A stretch of 64,000 nucleotides of DNA from Palaemon carinicauda (Eukaryota > Arthropoda > Malacostraca > Decapoda > Palaemonidae): the NCBI RefSeq assembly GCF_036898095.1, contig NC_090728.1, positions 93,032,812 through 93,096,811 on the forward strand, read 5' to 3'. The notes under the pieces are model-generated. The model did not search any database and had not been told where the DNA came from. It saw only the letters and a list, made by a program, of their open reading frames with translations. Made by a program: the position numbers and the translations under genes. Shown here piece after piece: positions 1 to 10,567 of the stretch (positions within the stretch are counted from its first letter, which is position 1; the number at the start of each line of letters is the position of its first letter).

Positions 1-478
1 GGACTGAACAGCCAATGGTAGACCTTCCTTGAGAAGAATGCTGTTCTTCCACCACGTTAGAGTAGACCTCATCTCTTCGGAAACAGGAACTGAGCCCGTC
101 TCTAGCGTCATGTCCTTTATCCAGTGAGCAGCTAGATGATACTGAAGGGGGCGGAGGTGGAGTCTCCCTAACTCGATGAACAGGGCCAGCGATGAAAGTG
201 TCCCTGTTAGACTCATCCACTGCCTGACTAAGCATCGGTTCCTTCTCAGCATGCTCTGGATGCATTCTAGGGCTTGGAAGATCCTTGGGGCCGACGGACA
301 AGTCCGAAAAGCTCGACTCTGAAGATCCATACCCAAGGAGACAATGGTCTGGGATGGAACGAGCTGAGACTCCTCAAAATTGACCAGGAGGCCCAGTTCC
401 TTGGTCAGATCCATAGTCCATTTGAAAATCTCCAGACAGCGACGACTTGAGGGAGCTCTTAAAAGCCAGTCGTCTGAC
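1..478 (-). pseudogene. DIRS RT/RNase H fragment
   Basis: Read on the minus strand, this is the part of a DIRS polymerase from just after the catalytic aspartates (DDWLL) to the beginning of the RNase H region. It matches the complete F1 polymerase base by base with many substitutions. It begins outside the window on the 3' side and stops abruptly at about 478, where the sequence jumps to gag. The reading frame is broken. No activity is possible. Confidence 0.7.
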
Positions 479-1075
479 GGAGCCGGACACAAGATCATGA
501 TACTGCTGCACAGTCTGTAAACTGTCAATCATGGGCAAGCGAGGAAGTACAGTGACAACCCGAATCTGTCTAGACTGTCTGGGTCGTACAGACAACTCCT
601 TAACGGGTTGCTGAGGTTGCCCACTGCGTCACAACAAGTCCCTTCTGTTGGTTGTTGAACGTCTTCCCCGTGACACATTGACTCCGTAAACAAAAAATCC
701 TCTAACAAGGACTAAGCTTGGACTGCATGTCATGCAACACATCTCAAGGTCTATGGGAGCAGGTGTGGTAACAGACGGGATTAGCGGCTGAAGGGTAACC
801 ATTACCTTCCCTGTAAGCATGTTATGCTTAAATAAAAGTCCATAAGAGGTTATGCAGCTAAAGGCTCCCTCCAAATGACAGAGTCCTCAAGGGAATATCA
901 GAAGGAGGGAGAAAAGAACTTTCTCATCTACAGGGACCTTATCCTAGAAAAGCTAAGTTCTCTGAGTGAGGGTTCACTGGTGCAAAGCAGCAGACTAGAA
1001 GGCAACGTTATGAAACTGCTTGACAGTCTAGTGAGTTGGCAACAACCCAAGATGTGTTGAGAAGCATGCGGTAAG

Positions 1076-1250
1076 GTATGCAGAGCATGATGTATGCAGA
1101 GTATGCTGTATGCAGAGCATGCTGAATGCAGAGCATGCTGTATGCAGAGCATGTTGTATGCAGAGCATGCTGAATGCAGAGCATGCTGAATGCTGAGCAT
1201 GTAGGAAGTACAGCCTGCTGTAAGCAGAGCCTGCTGAAAGGAAAGCAGAG
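1076..1250. repeat. 16-bp tandem repeat with GCATGC core
   Basis: About eleven units of roughly 16 bp, consensus gtatgcagagcatgct, follow each other with one or two changes per unit; the last units degenerate. Each unit contains the palindrome gcatgc or a variant. It lies inside the gag part of the degenerate DIRS copy. The unit length is not a multiple of three, so it cannot keep one frame and is not a coding repeat. Confidence 0.85.
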
Positions 1251-1915
1251 CGTGTGCATGGCGTTTAACATTTCTCAGAAATTCCATGACCAGTGCTAGA
1301 GTGCTTAATGCATGCTTGCATGGGGTTGAACCATGGTATGCTGAACAGCAGAGTCAGAACGAGCTGGAACAACAACAGAGGTTTCCTCAACTTGAGGGAA
1401 AACCTGAGGTTCAGACTGCATAGGCTGAACAACAGACGGAGCAGAAGGCAGGTGCAAGGGTGAAGGAGGTTGACTCCTAGCAAGAGTTGCACCCAAGGAT
1501 TGTACCAGCTAAGCGGAGGACGGAGGCGGAGTAGTCCGTTCCTGTTCCTGAGAGATGAGTGGAGCATGAGAAGGTTGAGGCTGCGCAGAACAAGGTAAAG
1601 TTCTAGCAAGCTGAGGCTCCTGAGGCGCAAGTGCATGGTGTAGATGAGCTTGCCTAGATGAGGGTTGAACTCGGTGCAGCGCTGGTTGAGCAGACAGACT
1701 CACGGAGGGGAGAGGTTGTTGTACCCCAACCGAGAGTTGCACCACTGGAGGAGCAGCAAGGGGAGGAGGAGGAAGAGTGTAACTCTCCTGATCCCAAAGC
1801 AAGGGTTGCCTTAAAGAAGGCTGAGGCTGAACAACACTGTGAACAGCAAACTCCGAAAGTGGTTCAACATCGTACGCCTGGCAGATGGAGCTGCGACTGG
1901 GTGCAGCGAGTGCAG

Positions 1916-2131
1916 GCGGGTGCAGCACAGGCTGAACGGGTGCAGGAGGTTGGTGCACCACCGGTGCAGGCGGGTGCAGCATAGGCTGAACGGGTGCAGG
2001 AGGTTGGTGCACCACCGGTGCAGGCGGGTGCAGCACAGGCTGAACGGGTGCAGGAGGTTGGTGCACCACCGGTGCAGGCGGGTGCAGCACAGGCTGAACG
2101 GGTGCAGGAGGTTGGTGCACCACAGGTGCAG
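1916..2131. repeat. 54-bp tandem repeat (18 codons of gag)
   Basis: Four direct units of 54 bp start at 1916, 1970, 2024 and 2078 and are almost identical. On the minus strand the unit encodes an 18-residue peptide of the form PAPVVHQPPAPVQPVLHP. A fifth partial unit lies near 2250-2290, as part of a duplication of about 80 bp (1865-1948 copied at 2209-2287). The unit is in frame with gag, so this is a coding minisatellite. Confidence 0.9.
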
Positions 2132-2948
2132 GAGGTGCAACACTCTCAGCACGACACTCACGCATCAAGTCCGAAAGCTGTGCTTGCATGGACTGTAGTA
2201 GAGTCCACAACATCGTACGCCTGGCAGATGGTGTTGCGACTGGGTGCAGCGAGTGCAGGCGGGTGCAGCACAGGCTGAACGGGTGCAGCCGGGTTGTTGA
2301 ACTTTACTTCGTACGTCTGGCATAGGTCTGGACTTTACGTTTAAGAGGTCTTGAGACCTGAGACCAGCGTAACTCTGCCTTTATTTTCTCCTCTAAAACT
2401 CTTCTGCAGACGAGCAAAATAAGGGCTCAATCGTCTGCGGGTGGGAGTGACGGTCTCGGTAAGACACGCCCACAACCACCGAGGATACTTCTGTGCGCCG
2501 ATCAAGGCCTGCCGAACCCTTATGCCCTTCGACATTGCTTCTCCCCTGGGCTTGGGAGCTTGCAAGAGGTCCCGGACTGGGAGGACGACTGGCGCGCACA
2601 AAAGTACCCTCACGCATAACACTGACATACTTTGCGCTAATCACTTATCACTTTGATTTCTGTTTGCACTTATTTCACTGAACTCGAAACTTTAAGTGGT
2701 TTGTACCTGAAACACGCAATTCTATCCTTCTCAAAAGTTAGTAATTGCGAAAACAGAATTACAATGTAACAGAAAAATCTAATGAAAGAAAATTCAGTGG
2801 CTGGAAAGAGACTAAACACTAGATCACTCTAGAAACGTTTAGTTTCTTCCCCTAAAGAGACTAGGGATAAGAGCAAAACGATAACGACGTTACTCGTACG
2901 CCTGGCAGGCTTGAGGGAAACGTTTATCCTCTTTCTCCCTCCGTCTCT

Positions 2949-2971
2949 ATCTCTCTCTCTCTCTCTCTCTT
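2949..2971. repeat. (CT)n microsatellite
   Basis: A run of about eleven CT dinucleotides inside the DIRS copy. Confidence 0.9.
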
Positions 2972-3551
2972 GACTTAGAACCTGAGAGAAGAGCCCAATC
3001 ATATATATCGTTAAAACATATTATTGTTAAAGGAAAAAAACTGAAATATTTCCCAAAAAGAAAAGTTCCTTATTAGGATCAAAACCATTAAGTTAAGAAA
3101 GAATGAACAAAACGCTAGACACGGTTACTCTTACTGCAATGTGAAACCGTGAACATTCTTTCTCTATCGTAACGATAGAGTGCAAGTTGAAACGTTCTGA
3201 ACGTCAACAACTGCCGAGACAAACAAAACGTTAGTTCAACTTTGAAAAAGTACGAGACTATCAAAGAAATTCTTTCAAAGACCTTAAAATAGCATAATAT
3301 GTTAACAGGTAAAACCGAAATGACGGGCTCACGATAATTAACTTCGGTACCAAGAAAAGACCGCCTACTATTAGGAAGGTCGAATATAAACAAATATAAA
3401 AATTCCAAAAGCTAACTAAGCTAAAATAGAAGTTTCCAGTAAAGCGACAGCCGAAATCAAAGAGAAATACTTCACCAAAGTCGTGAAAATACTCCAAGAA
3501 CATAAGCGTATCCCAGAACGTCTTGTCAGAAGCACGACAGAGGAATAATTG

Positions 3552-3712
3552 AGGAGGTGTCAACAAGAAGTACTTGAGTACCTGGCCACAGGTGGCGCTG
3601 GTAAGAACACCCCCTTCTAGTATTGTGATAGCTGGCGTATCCCTCCATAGAATTCTGTCGGGCAACAGAGTTGACAGCTACATGATTATCGGGTAAGTTT
3701 AATATTGAAAAA
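3552..3712. repeat. Right inverted terminal repeat of DIRS F1 copy
   Basis: This matches the right terminal repeat of the complete F1 element (18535-18711), including the phrases for the cleft around gctggcgtat, tctgtcgggca and the tip gtttaatattgaaaaa. It is more diverged than the other F1 repeats, so this copy is older. It sets the border with host sequence at about 3712. Confidence 0.75.
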
Positions 3713-4009
3713 CGGGAAGCTCTGTACAATAACCTAATTACCCTTTCCACTAGTGTTTTACTGGACGGACTTTTTAACGTCTAATATAAACTACACATAA
3801 AAAGTTTTAAAATACTGTAAAATCTTGATTTGCTATCATATTTGATGTAAGGCATACTCTATATCATATAAATCTATGAATACTAAAATAACATAAATAG
3901 ATTTTAATATATTATTTGTACATACTGCACAGTGCACACCTATTTACAATAACATTTCATTATCTCTTCAGGTGGGAAGCTTAATAAAAACTGTATTTAA
4001 GCCCAAAAA
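3713..4009. other. 3' flank of the zinc-finger gene
   Basis: AT-rich sequence without a gene. For the minus-strand gene at 4010-6109 this is the 3' untranslated side. An ATTAAA-type polyadenylation hexamer reads on the minus strand near 3903; I saw no AATAAA here. The signal is weak. Confidence 0.35.
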
Positions 4010-6109
4010 TCAGGCCGGTAATTTTTCTTGGAATAGACCTGTCTGTAGAATATCACCTCCATGTGAAAGTATACAAGTAGGTCCAGCAGTCTGTGGTTCT
4101 GTTTCCTTGCTATAGTGGAAGAGCAATTTATGGTTATCAAGATCTACACTTGATGATAATGGCAGATGGCAAATATCACACTCACAGACCTCCTCCATAA
4201 ATTCTTCTTCACACTTTACTTCACATTCTATTTTACACACAGGGTTCAAATCTGCTGGGTCACTAGAAGAGCAGCTCTCCAATACTGACAAATCCAGATA
4301 GTTGGCAAGATCAGCACTGCACTTGCCTTCTTTTTTTACATCACTTCCTAATTTCAATTCAGATCCATCATTTTCACATTTCAATTCCTGCTTGACAACA
4401 GGAAATTCCTCTTCAGAATTATATTCATATGTTTCACATAAAATTGACTGCAATGAATTAAGATTAATATGCTCAATAGGTTTGAAGTTTTCAACATCGT
4501 GTGCTTCATCATCACTTGTGGAGTTTGGTAAAGGCTTTCCCTTTTCAATGAGCATCTTTCTTAATATACTGCTACCTACATTTTCTTCCAGGTCCTCTTG
4601 ATAACCAAGCAAGTGGTTATCTGATACTATTTCAAAGTTTTGTAATAATCTGCTAAACAAGAAACTATTTTCAGACATTATAGGTATATCAGAATTACTC
4701 TTACAAGAAATTTCCTCATCTGTAGGTTTTAAGAGGTACTCCTTTAAGAGTGAGCTTTCTCTTTTCCTTGAAGTAGTTTCCCCATAGTGATTTATTCTTT
4801 GCTCATCTAGGCTTCCCTCTGACATACTGTCATTTCCAAAATCATCATTTATATTCTCACAAGAATCTGTCATCATGTGGGAAAAAACTTTACGACTATT
4901 AATCTTATCTTTGATTCTCTCTAAAAGTTCTGAGCGAAGCAGTGATTCCTTTGCTTTCTTGTTCCTAACTTTCTGAATTGTATCGTCATTTCTTTTATCT
5001 AATATTAACTCCAAAAGGGACTTAGACCTACAACTGGGTTGTATATGGTGTTTGTTCTTCCACTGATACTTACTTGGAGTTGCATCAAACCGAGATACTG
5101 GCTTTTTTCTTCTTACAGACTTCCTTTTACTATGCTCTATCTGCACATCTGGAATGCTACTAAATTGTATGCAAGATGCTGGTCTCCATTCTTCTTCTTC
5201 CTCTTCAAGTGATGACTCTGAAGATTCTAAGGAAATCTTACTTCCAGTTTTGCTTTCAAAGTCATGAGCATTTTCTCTTTCTGCTAACAATGATAACCTC
5301 TGAAGTAGGACAGAAAAACTCAATCCTTCTGATGACTTAGTTCCTGGTATACCCAACATGCACATTTTCAAAATTTTTCCTATTCCATATGCAGTTCTAC
5401 TATCTAAATGTGATTCTTCTTGCAATTTATGTTTTGTAACTAAATCTAGAAGAATGGTGCTATATGTCCTTTCAAAATCATTCGTTTCCATGTTTTCAGG
5501 CTGATGTGAATCATCCAGCCCTAGTGTACTGGATCTAAATTTAAAAGTCTTCATCACCTGAGACACTTCACTTTCTGTGGGGTTTACAAAATCATCCCCG
5601 ACACTTGATGAAATGCTGTCAAAATCTCTTTTTGCAATATCATGTAGCCTTTGTAGGAGGGAAGAATATGGATAGTATAAATTGGCATGATCAAGTTGTT
5701 TGAAAAGTTTTTCTGTCGTAGGCTCCTCAAATTTCTTTTTCCCAACCTCATCGCAAAGAACTTTCATCATTGAAGCATATGGATATAAATGGTTATCACT
5801 GTTAACGTGCTCTTGAACAGACGTAGACGTTTTTGAACTTCTTTTTTTTCTCTGAAGGCACTTTTTAGAGCTTGTATAAAAGGATACTCTGGATCCATCC
5901 TCAAAATCATCAAATTCATACCGTGTTGGAAATTTTGACTTCCTTTGGCTTTTTCTCCTTGGCTTGTTGTCTACAGTTATATCTTCAATATTATCTGATT
6001 TGTACTCTGTTTCAACAAAATCCATTACATTGAGCTCTGACATATCAGAAGCTCTAGTACAATTTGGGTCATTATCTTCTGCTTGCATTATTTCAAGTTT
6101 CACAGTCAT
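4010..6109 (-). CDS. Uncharacterised C2H2 zinc-finger nuclear protein
   Basis: An uninterrupted 699-codon ORF ending in TGA. The protein is acidic and serine-rich, with basic patches that look like nuclear localisation signals (RRKSQRKSK at residues 51-59; KRKSVRRKKP at about 328-337). One C2H2 zinc finger near the C-terminus has Cys644, Cys647, His660 and His665. A leucine-rich motif recurs: YPYASMMKVL near 109, YYPYSSLLQRL near 145, SFSVLLQRL near 264 and FSRLLQNFE near 485. An acidic run of seven residues lies near 301-307. The start ATG is 4 bases downstream of a good splice acceptor, so a 5' exon is likely and the real protein may begin further upstream. I do not recognise the family. 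A nuclear DNA- or chromatin-binding role is inference. The frame is intact among decayed transposons, which argues for a host gene. Confidence 0.75.
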   Translation of the reverse strand: MTVKLEIMQAEDNDPNCTRASDMSELNVMDFVETEYKSDNIEDITVDNKPRRKSQRKSKFPTRYEFDDFEDGSRVSFYTSSKKCLQRKKRSSKTSTSVQEHVNSDNHLYPYASMMKVLCDEVGKKKFEEPTTEKLFKQLDHANLYYPYSSLLQRLHDIAKRDFDSISSSVGDDFVNPTESEVSQVMKTFKFRSSTLGLDDSHQPENMETNDFERTYSTILLDLVTKHKLQEESHLDSRTAYGIGKILKMCMLGIPGTKSSEGLSFSVLLQRLSLLAERENAHDFESKTGSKISLESSESSLEEEEEEWRPASCIQFSSIPDVQIEHSKRKSVRRKKPVSRFDATPSKYQWKNKHHIQPSCRSKSLLELILDKRNDDTIQKVRNKKAKESLLRSELLERIKDKINSRKVFSHMMTDSCENINDDFGNDSMSEGSLDEQRINHYGETTSRKRESSLLKEYLLKPTDEEISCKSNSDIPIMSENSFLFSRLLQNFEIVSDNHLLGYQEDLEENVGSSILRKMLIEKGKPLPNSTSDDEAHDVENFKPIEHINLNSLQSILCETYEYNSEEEFPVVKQELKCENDGSELKLGSDVKKEGKCSADLANYLDLSVLESCSSSDPADLNPVCKIECEVKCEEEFMEEVCECDICHLPLSSSVDLDNHKLLFHYSKETEPQTAGPTCILSHGGDILQTGLFQEKLPA

Positions 6110-6113
6110 GTAA

Positions 6114-6130
6114 CTAAGGAAGGAATTAGA
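6114..6130 (-). promoter_or_regulatory. Candidate splice acceptor before the zinc-finger ORF
   Basis: On the minus strand a pyrimidine-rich run ends in TTAG, with the first exon base at 6113, immediately before the start codon at 6107-6109. This suggests an intron upstream of the coding exon. No matching donor could be fixed in 6131-7300. Confidence 0.45.
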
Positions 6131-7440
6131 TACAGGAAACTATTATACAAAAGCACTGTGGCCCTTCTAAAACCAACATCTGTAACTTCCTAAAAGGCAA
6201 CCACATAAAGTAACATCTAAGACTAAAAATATTTTAAATAATGCATTGATATATCACTCCTCTCTTTTACTGAAGGAAACAGCTGGAAATTTGCACGAGA
6301 CGTAGACATCTTGAACACTTAGAGCACTGTAGAAATTCTGCAACAAAGGAAGTTCAACATTAATAAGGGTTTCATGTTCATTTAATATATTAAACAGAAT
6401 TTACAAGTTCTTATAAACACAGTGACCATTTCAAGCACTAGTATGAAAGTGTAGTATAATACAAAATAAAATGTCTAAGCAAATGGAATATTAAATATCA
6501 AAATTTCACACAGACTTCTACCTTTACCTCTTCTTCTGATAAAAAATATTCCAATTTTAACTTAAAAATCAAATTTTCATAAAGTTGGTTTATGCATAGG
6601 AACACATGGACTTGTTTGATTATGCTTTTGAAATACCGTATCGCCAAAGATTCCACAAACATAAAATTTCGAAGTTCTGCAGACCTATTTTCCCAGCTTG
6701 TCACTCTCATTATACTCTTACTTTTTTTCAATTTGCATTTGATGGCACCTTAAAAACCACTGGTAAGGGTGCAAGAATTTTAAAATGAACCAATAGGACT
6801 TGCAGTCAACATATGTTATACCTGTTTGTCGGCCTTTTGAAATGCATGTGTCACACAGCTGCGTTATCAAGCATAGTTAAGTACAGTACCTATGTTCAGT
6901 TTTATCCTTTCTAGGGTAGAATATTCATAGTTATGGATGTTTCTTATGGTGTCAACACTCAGTTAAGAGGGGGTTGTCTATGTTTAGTTTAATTTTAGTG
7001 ATTCACAAGTTTGGCCATATTATCTGTCAATTACATCCCTTTCCAGTTATAAGTACCTTCCTCTAGTCCCTCTTCCCCTAATTTGTGTCCATTTTACAAG
7101 GGTTTTTGTTATTAGCCTTAGAATAATAAACAATAGACCTTGACTAAAACAATCATGTTGATGTATCAATAAATTCCTAGGAGTAAAATTAAAATAAATC
7201 TAAGTAGCAGCCTATTTCAGTGTTATAATTAGTTTTGTTCATATGGGCTTCCTTGCTGGCACCATTTTGTGGTATTCAGAGTACACTATTAATCCTTGAA
7301 GGATGACAGCCGGCGCCACCAAAGGACAGCAACAGTTTATTGATATTTTTAAAAAATAGAAAATATCTAAAGATATTTTTTACCTTAATGCTTAAGTATT
7401 TGGTATCATTGAAATCACAGGATAATGCAACGACTCCCTT
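6131..7440. other. Unassigned host region upstream of the zinc-finger gene
   Basis: AT-rich, with no convincing ORF on either strand. It should hold the upstream intron, 5' exon or promoter of the minus-strand gene. I tested one possible exon around 6290-6340, but joined to the acceptor it gives an early stop. A small perfect palindrome (aaaatatct-aa-agatatttt) lies near 7360. Confidence 0.3.
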
Positions 7441-7770
7441 ATGAGCAAGATGATGAAGAGAGGAGTCATGGACAGGTGTAAGTTCCTAAAATTCCAGGGC
7501 AATTTATCTAGTGTTCCAAAGAAAATCACCCTGGAGAGAGGAGTGATCATCGACATGTCTCGCCTCAACAATCTCACCAGATGCAAACCATTCAAGATGA
7601 CGACCATAAACCAGGTCCATCAATTACTACACCAAGAGAATTGGACCTGCACTAAAGATCTCAAGATGCCTCCAAGCGCTTTGCCATTTCCCACCACTAC
7701 TGACCTTACCAAGGATTTCAGCTCAGAATGGGGGTGTACAAATTCAAGGCAATGCCTTTAGGCCTTCTTA
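7441..7770 (+). pseudogene. DIRS reverse transcriptase fragment, plus strand
   Basis: The translation KFQGNLSSVPKK followed by VIIDMSRLN and FKMTTINQVHQLL aligns with the F3 polymerase segment RFQGRLFFVPKK, VILDLSPLN, FKMLTLQQIRTLL. Further on, in shifted frames, DLKDA and YKFKAMPLGL (motif A and motif B areas) are readable. It is a decayed palm-domain piece of a DIRS polymerase closer to F3 than to F1 or F2. It ends at the PLGL motif and abuts the F2 fragment in opposite orientation. Confidence 0.65.
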
Positions 7771-7869
7771 GATACTTACTCGAAGACGGATGGATTGGGA
7801 TCTGGAAGTACTGTATGCGTCCTTGAGATCCATCATATACATGAAGTCCTGCGATCTTACTGGGGGAGA

Positions 7870-10266
7870 GTCGCGGACATTCCCTGAGAGGCTGGCTGGC
7901 TCCATTCTAGCCCTAGTGGAGGACTTCGGCAGGGTTTTGAAGTCTTTGGATTCCTTCCGGGGAAGGAGGTAAGACTACAACATCGATGTGTGTGGCATGT
8001 CCCTTCTGTTCTCAGAGTGCGGGGAACTCTCGGCATGAACAGAGATTTCCTCCATTGGTGCGATGGGGGAGAGTCTCTCTTCACGTGGTTCCCTAGGTGA
8101 CGCGAGATCTTCGTCCAACAGGGATGGAGAGTTTGTCTGAGGAACAAGAGGAACTCCTTGATGGTCTGCATGGAGTCAGCTTCGCCCTCGGGGAAGTGAC
8201 CGCGTCAAAAACTCCTCTTTTCCCCTTCAAAAGGATAGAGGAAGCCATGGTTCCGTGCCTTAGATCTAGAGCTATAGGTCGCTCTGATGAGCGATCAGAC
8301 AGGACAGGCTTGGAAGCCTGGGTTATGGCTGCTCTGATTAAGGCACTGAACCAGGGCTGCTGGCTGACAGACGCACTGTCAGACAGATCCCCTGAAGGGA
8401 AAGGGACCGAAGGTTCCCTAGGAGGAGTTACTGTAATAGGTGGGTTCGCCTAAACCCCTCTGCATGAAATTGTTTCCCTTCTCCCACAATGCGCGATGGT
8501 ATGTGCTTGCGGGGAGGGGAATGAGGCGATGGTGACCTTGTCGGATGATGTGCCTGTTGGTGCGCGTGCTCGCGCGCGAGGAGAGTGTTGGCGCACGTGC
8601 GCATCTCTCTTCATGCGCGCGGGAGAAAGATGGCGCGCAGGTAAGGGCACATTATCTGGCGAGCGCTGGCACGCAAGTAAAAGTTGGCGCACAGGTTAAG
8701 GCGGCAACGTGGTTGTTGTCTCACCTACAGACTTGCACACAGGAGAGTGATGGCATACAGGTTTCTGTTGGTGCGCAGGAGAGTGCTGGTGCGCAGGTGA
8801 TGTAGGGCGCACATGTTGGCACACAAGAGAGCGCTGGCGCACTATTGCGCAATAGAGAATTGGCGCGCAGGAGAGTGCTGGCACGTTGGAGATCGTGGGC
8901 GCAGGGCGCATAGGTGCAGGAGAGCGCAAGTGCGCTGTGGTGTGCTGGCGCGTAGGCAACCTTGGGCGTGTGTGCGCAGGTGATCGTGGGTGCGTGTGCG
9001 CATGGCGAGCAGGAGAGTGCTAAAGATCAGGAGACTGATGGCGCGTAAGTGCGTGAGGCTGCTGCCATCTGTGAGGGCAAGCAGGATGAGAGGTGCGCCG
9101 AAACGTTGACTGACGAGCTGCTGGTGAGCGCTGATCAGGGGGCGTGGTGCGCAGGGTGAGAATGATGGCGCTCAGTTACACACTTTGGAGGAGCTATAAT
9201 AGGCTCAACAGGTGACAGGAACAGCGATGGAAGGTCGACAGGTCTGTTGGATGGATGGTAGACGTGTTCTTTAAAAGGACGACCATCCACCGAAGGAGAT
9301 CGCGAACGATCTGCAGAGAGGTCCAGGACCGAAGTCACAAGACTGGTTGCAGGTGCTGTGATGGATGAATGAAGGTCTAGAGGATCCTCTGCAGGGGACT
9401 GCAGTGATGACGTTGAACCAAAGAGGCACTTCTTCACCGCAGGTGAAAGGAGACTCTAAGGCGACGAGGAAGGCGAGCTTTCCGACGGATGTGCCCTCTG
9501 GGGGCCGTTGGATCAGCAAGCTGACCGTCAGCAGTCCTCCAAAGAGGAGTCTCTGTAAGTGAAGCTCCCCAAGGGAGAGAAACACTAGCAGGAGAGACCG
9601 ATGATGAACTTAGTTTCCCCCTAGGAGGATGGTCAAGAACGGGGGAAACTAAGCCGGCAGCTACAGTTGTGGAGTTTGGAGTGGCAGAGGAGATGGGTGA
9701 TGCCGCATGAGACACCTCTGACACAACGCCGACAAGAGTCAGGGGATCTACCTCTGACGGCAATGTTGATTGCTTAACACAAGCACCCATGCGGATGAAC
9801 TGAAGCAGGGCCTCCTTGGAGGGCGAACCCGTGAGCCCCAAGAAGGACCAAACCTGAAAAATGAAAGTTAGTGACAAGGCCTCACCCAGGAGGAGAGGTG
9901 GTACTGCTACGCTAGGGGAAGCAACCTCATCTCTCGAGACCCATGGTTGGTCAGAAATAACTTGGTATATGCTACTACTCGACGGTCTCTCGTAAGAGAC
10001 CGACCGAGTGGGAGCTTCAGAGGAAGGGAAAAAGAGGCCATGGGTTTTTCTCCTTTCGATGGAGAAATATCCCACTTGGACTTCTTCTTCTGCTGTCGCG
10101 AAAACCTCTCCCACTGGGAGGAAGACTACTCCCTACACTCACTACACTTGTTGACACTATCACGCCGTTGGCCTCTGCAAGAAGGAAAAAGGGCGTGAGG
10201 ATCTGTCTCGACCGCTGATATAAATGTTCCACAGGGGCAGCTGAAGAGTCCAGGCCAGGTGCGCAT
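7870..10266 (-). pseudogene. DIRS F2 gag remnant
   Basis: The candidate start is the ATG at 10264-10266. The N-terminus contains a decayed Cys/His motif (CPCGTFISA, ETDPHALFPSCRG, NKCSECREW) that aligns with CPGLPDRPCGTLMSA and its sequel in the F2 element; one cysteine of the first pair is lost. The piece 9434-10114 (226 codons) holds the next gag segment (EALLQFIRMGACVKQS compared with EALFDLIQLGAAVKQS). The middle is a low-complexity repeat tract. Several stops and shifts make it a pseudogene. A splice acceptor (TTTTCTCTTAG on the minus strand, AG at 10295-10296) precedes the start, as in the F2 element. Confidence 0.65.
8560..9160. repeat. Degenerate GCGCAGGAGAGTGCTGG-type repeat in gag
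   Basis: Imperfect units of about 18 bp such as gcgcaggagagtgctgg recur many times. In one minus-strand frame they give hexapeptides like PAHQHS and QRSPAR, and the same low-complexity domain occurs at 23900-25260 in the F2 element. This is coding repeat DNA inside a gag pseudogene. Confidence 0.7.
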
Positions 10267-10379
10267 GGTCGCAGAAGTTAACTTCACACACACTCTAAGA
10301 GAAAACAAAATGGCGTTAATGGCTGCCAAAAGTCGGCGAGGATGAAAAACATCAACAATCATTCACCATCCGAGCCGAA

Positions 10380-10567
10380 AACAAAGTGAGCTCAATCACA
10401 GGTGTGAAAGCGAGCGATAGCAAGCTACCCTCCCTATCCCCCTGCTAACTAGCGGTGTGGGTAGTTAACCCTCGTTAAAAATTAATGGCTCGTCATTTCA
10501 GCTACGCCGAAAGTAATACCCCTATTAAATAGCGTGGTTTGTATTCCAGTTAGGACACAAATATCGG
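10380..10567. repeat. Right inverted terminal repeat of F2 fragment
   Basis: This aligns with 26487-26676, sharing ttaaccctcgttaaaaat, the phrase around ctacgccgaaagtaatacc, and the tip tagcgtggtttgtatt. It marks the outer end of the fragment. Confidence 0.75.

Larger units (their letters stand above)
479..2660 (-). pseudogene. DIRS F1 gag remnant with Pro/His-rich repeats
   Basis: The open stretch 1509-2213 (234 codons) opens with a segment like the F1 gag (LLQSMQAQLSDLMRE compared with LLQTMQTQLTSLMQD in the complete copy). It then runs into an expanded proline-rich repeat. The stretch 2393-2644 matches the gag segment around RPPSPGPLASSQAQGRSNV of the intact copy. Between and after these the frame is interrupted. 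The repeat domain is much longer here than in the complete F1 element. Function would be packaging of the element's RNA in a cytoplasmic particle, by family knowledge; this copy is broken. Confidence 0.65.
1..3712 (-). mobile_element. DIRS retrotransposon, family F1, truncated copy
   Basis: The copy is recognised by side-by-side reading with the complete F1 element at 12187-18711. Positions 1-478 match its RT/RNase H region (about 14806-15275), 479-2660 match its gag region, and about 3552-3712 match its right inverted terminal repeat, ending in the same tip sequence. The 3' half of the element lies outside the window. An internal deletion near 478/479 fuses the RT segment directly to gag. 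The 2660-3330 stretch, where the gag N-terminus should lie, does not resemble the complete element. The copy cannot be functional. Family assignment is certain in my reading; exact internal borders are approximate. Confidence 0.8.
7771..10567 (-). mobile_element. DIRS retrotransposon fragment, family F2
   Basis: This matches the full F2 element (18712-26676): RT sequence near 7775-7850 corresponds to 21938-22030, gag to 7870-10266, and the right terminal repeat to 10380-10567. The 3' part including RNase H and YR is missing, and a deletion joins RT motif A to the middle of gag near 7860. Frames are broken at several places. Confidence 0.75.

Noticed and set aside
1916..2131. Regular 54-bp repeats resembling a CRISPR array
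   Set aside because: Units are directly adjacent without unique spacers and encode an in-frame gag peptide; the context is eukaryotic.
6290..6340. Upstream coding exon for the zinc-finger gene beginning MSTSRANFQLF
   Set aside because: Splicing it to the acceptor at 6114 produces an early stop, so it does not extend the protein.
7392..7607. Minus-strand ORF of 71 codons
   Set aside because: Shadow of the plus-strand DIRS RT fragment, which has recognisable RT motifs.
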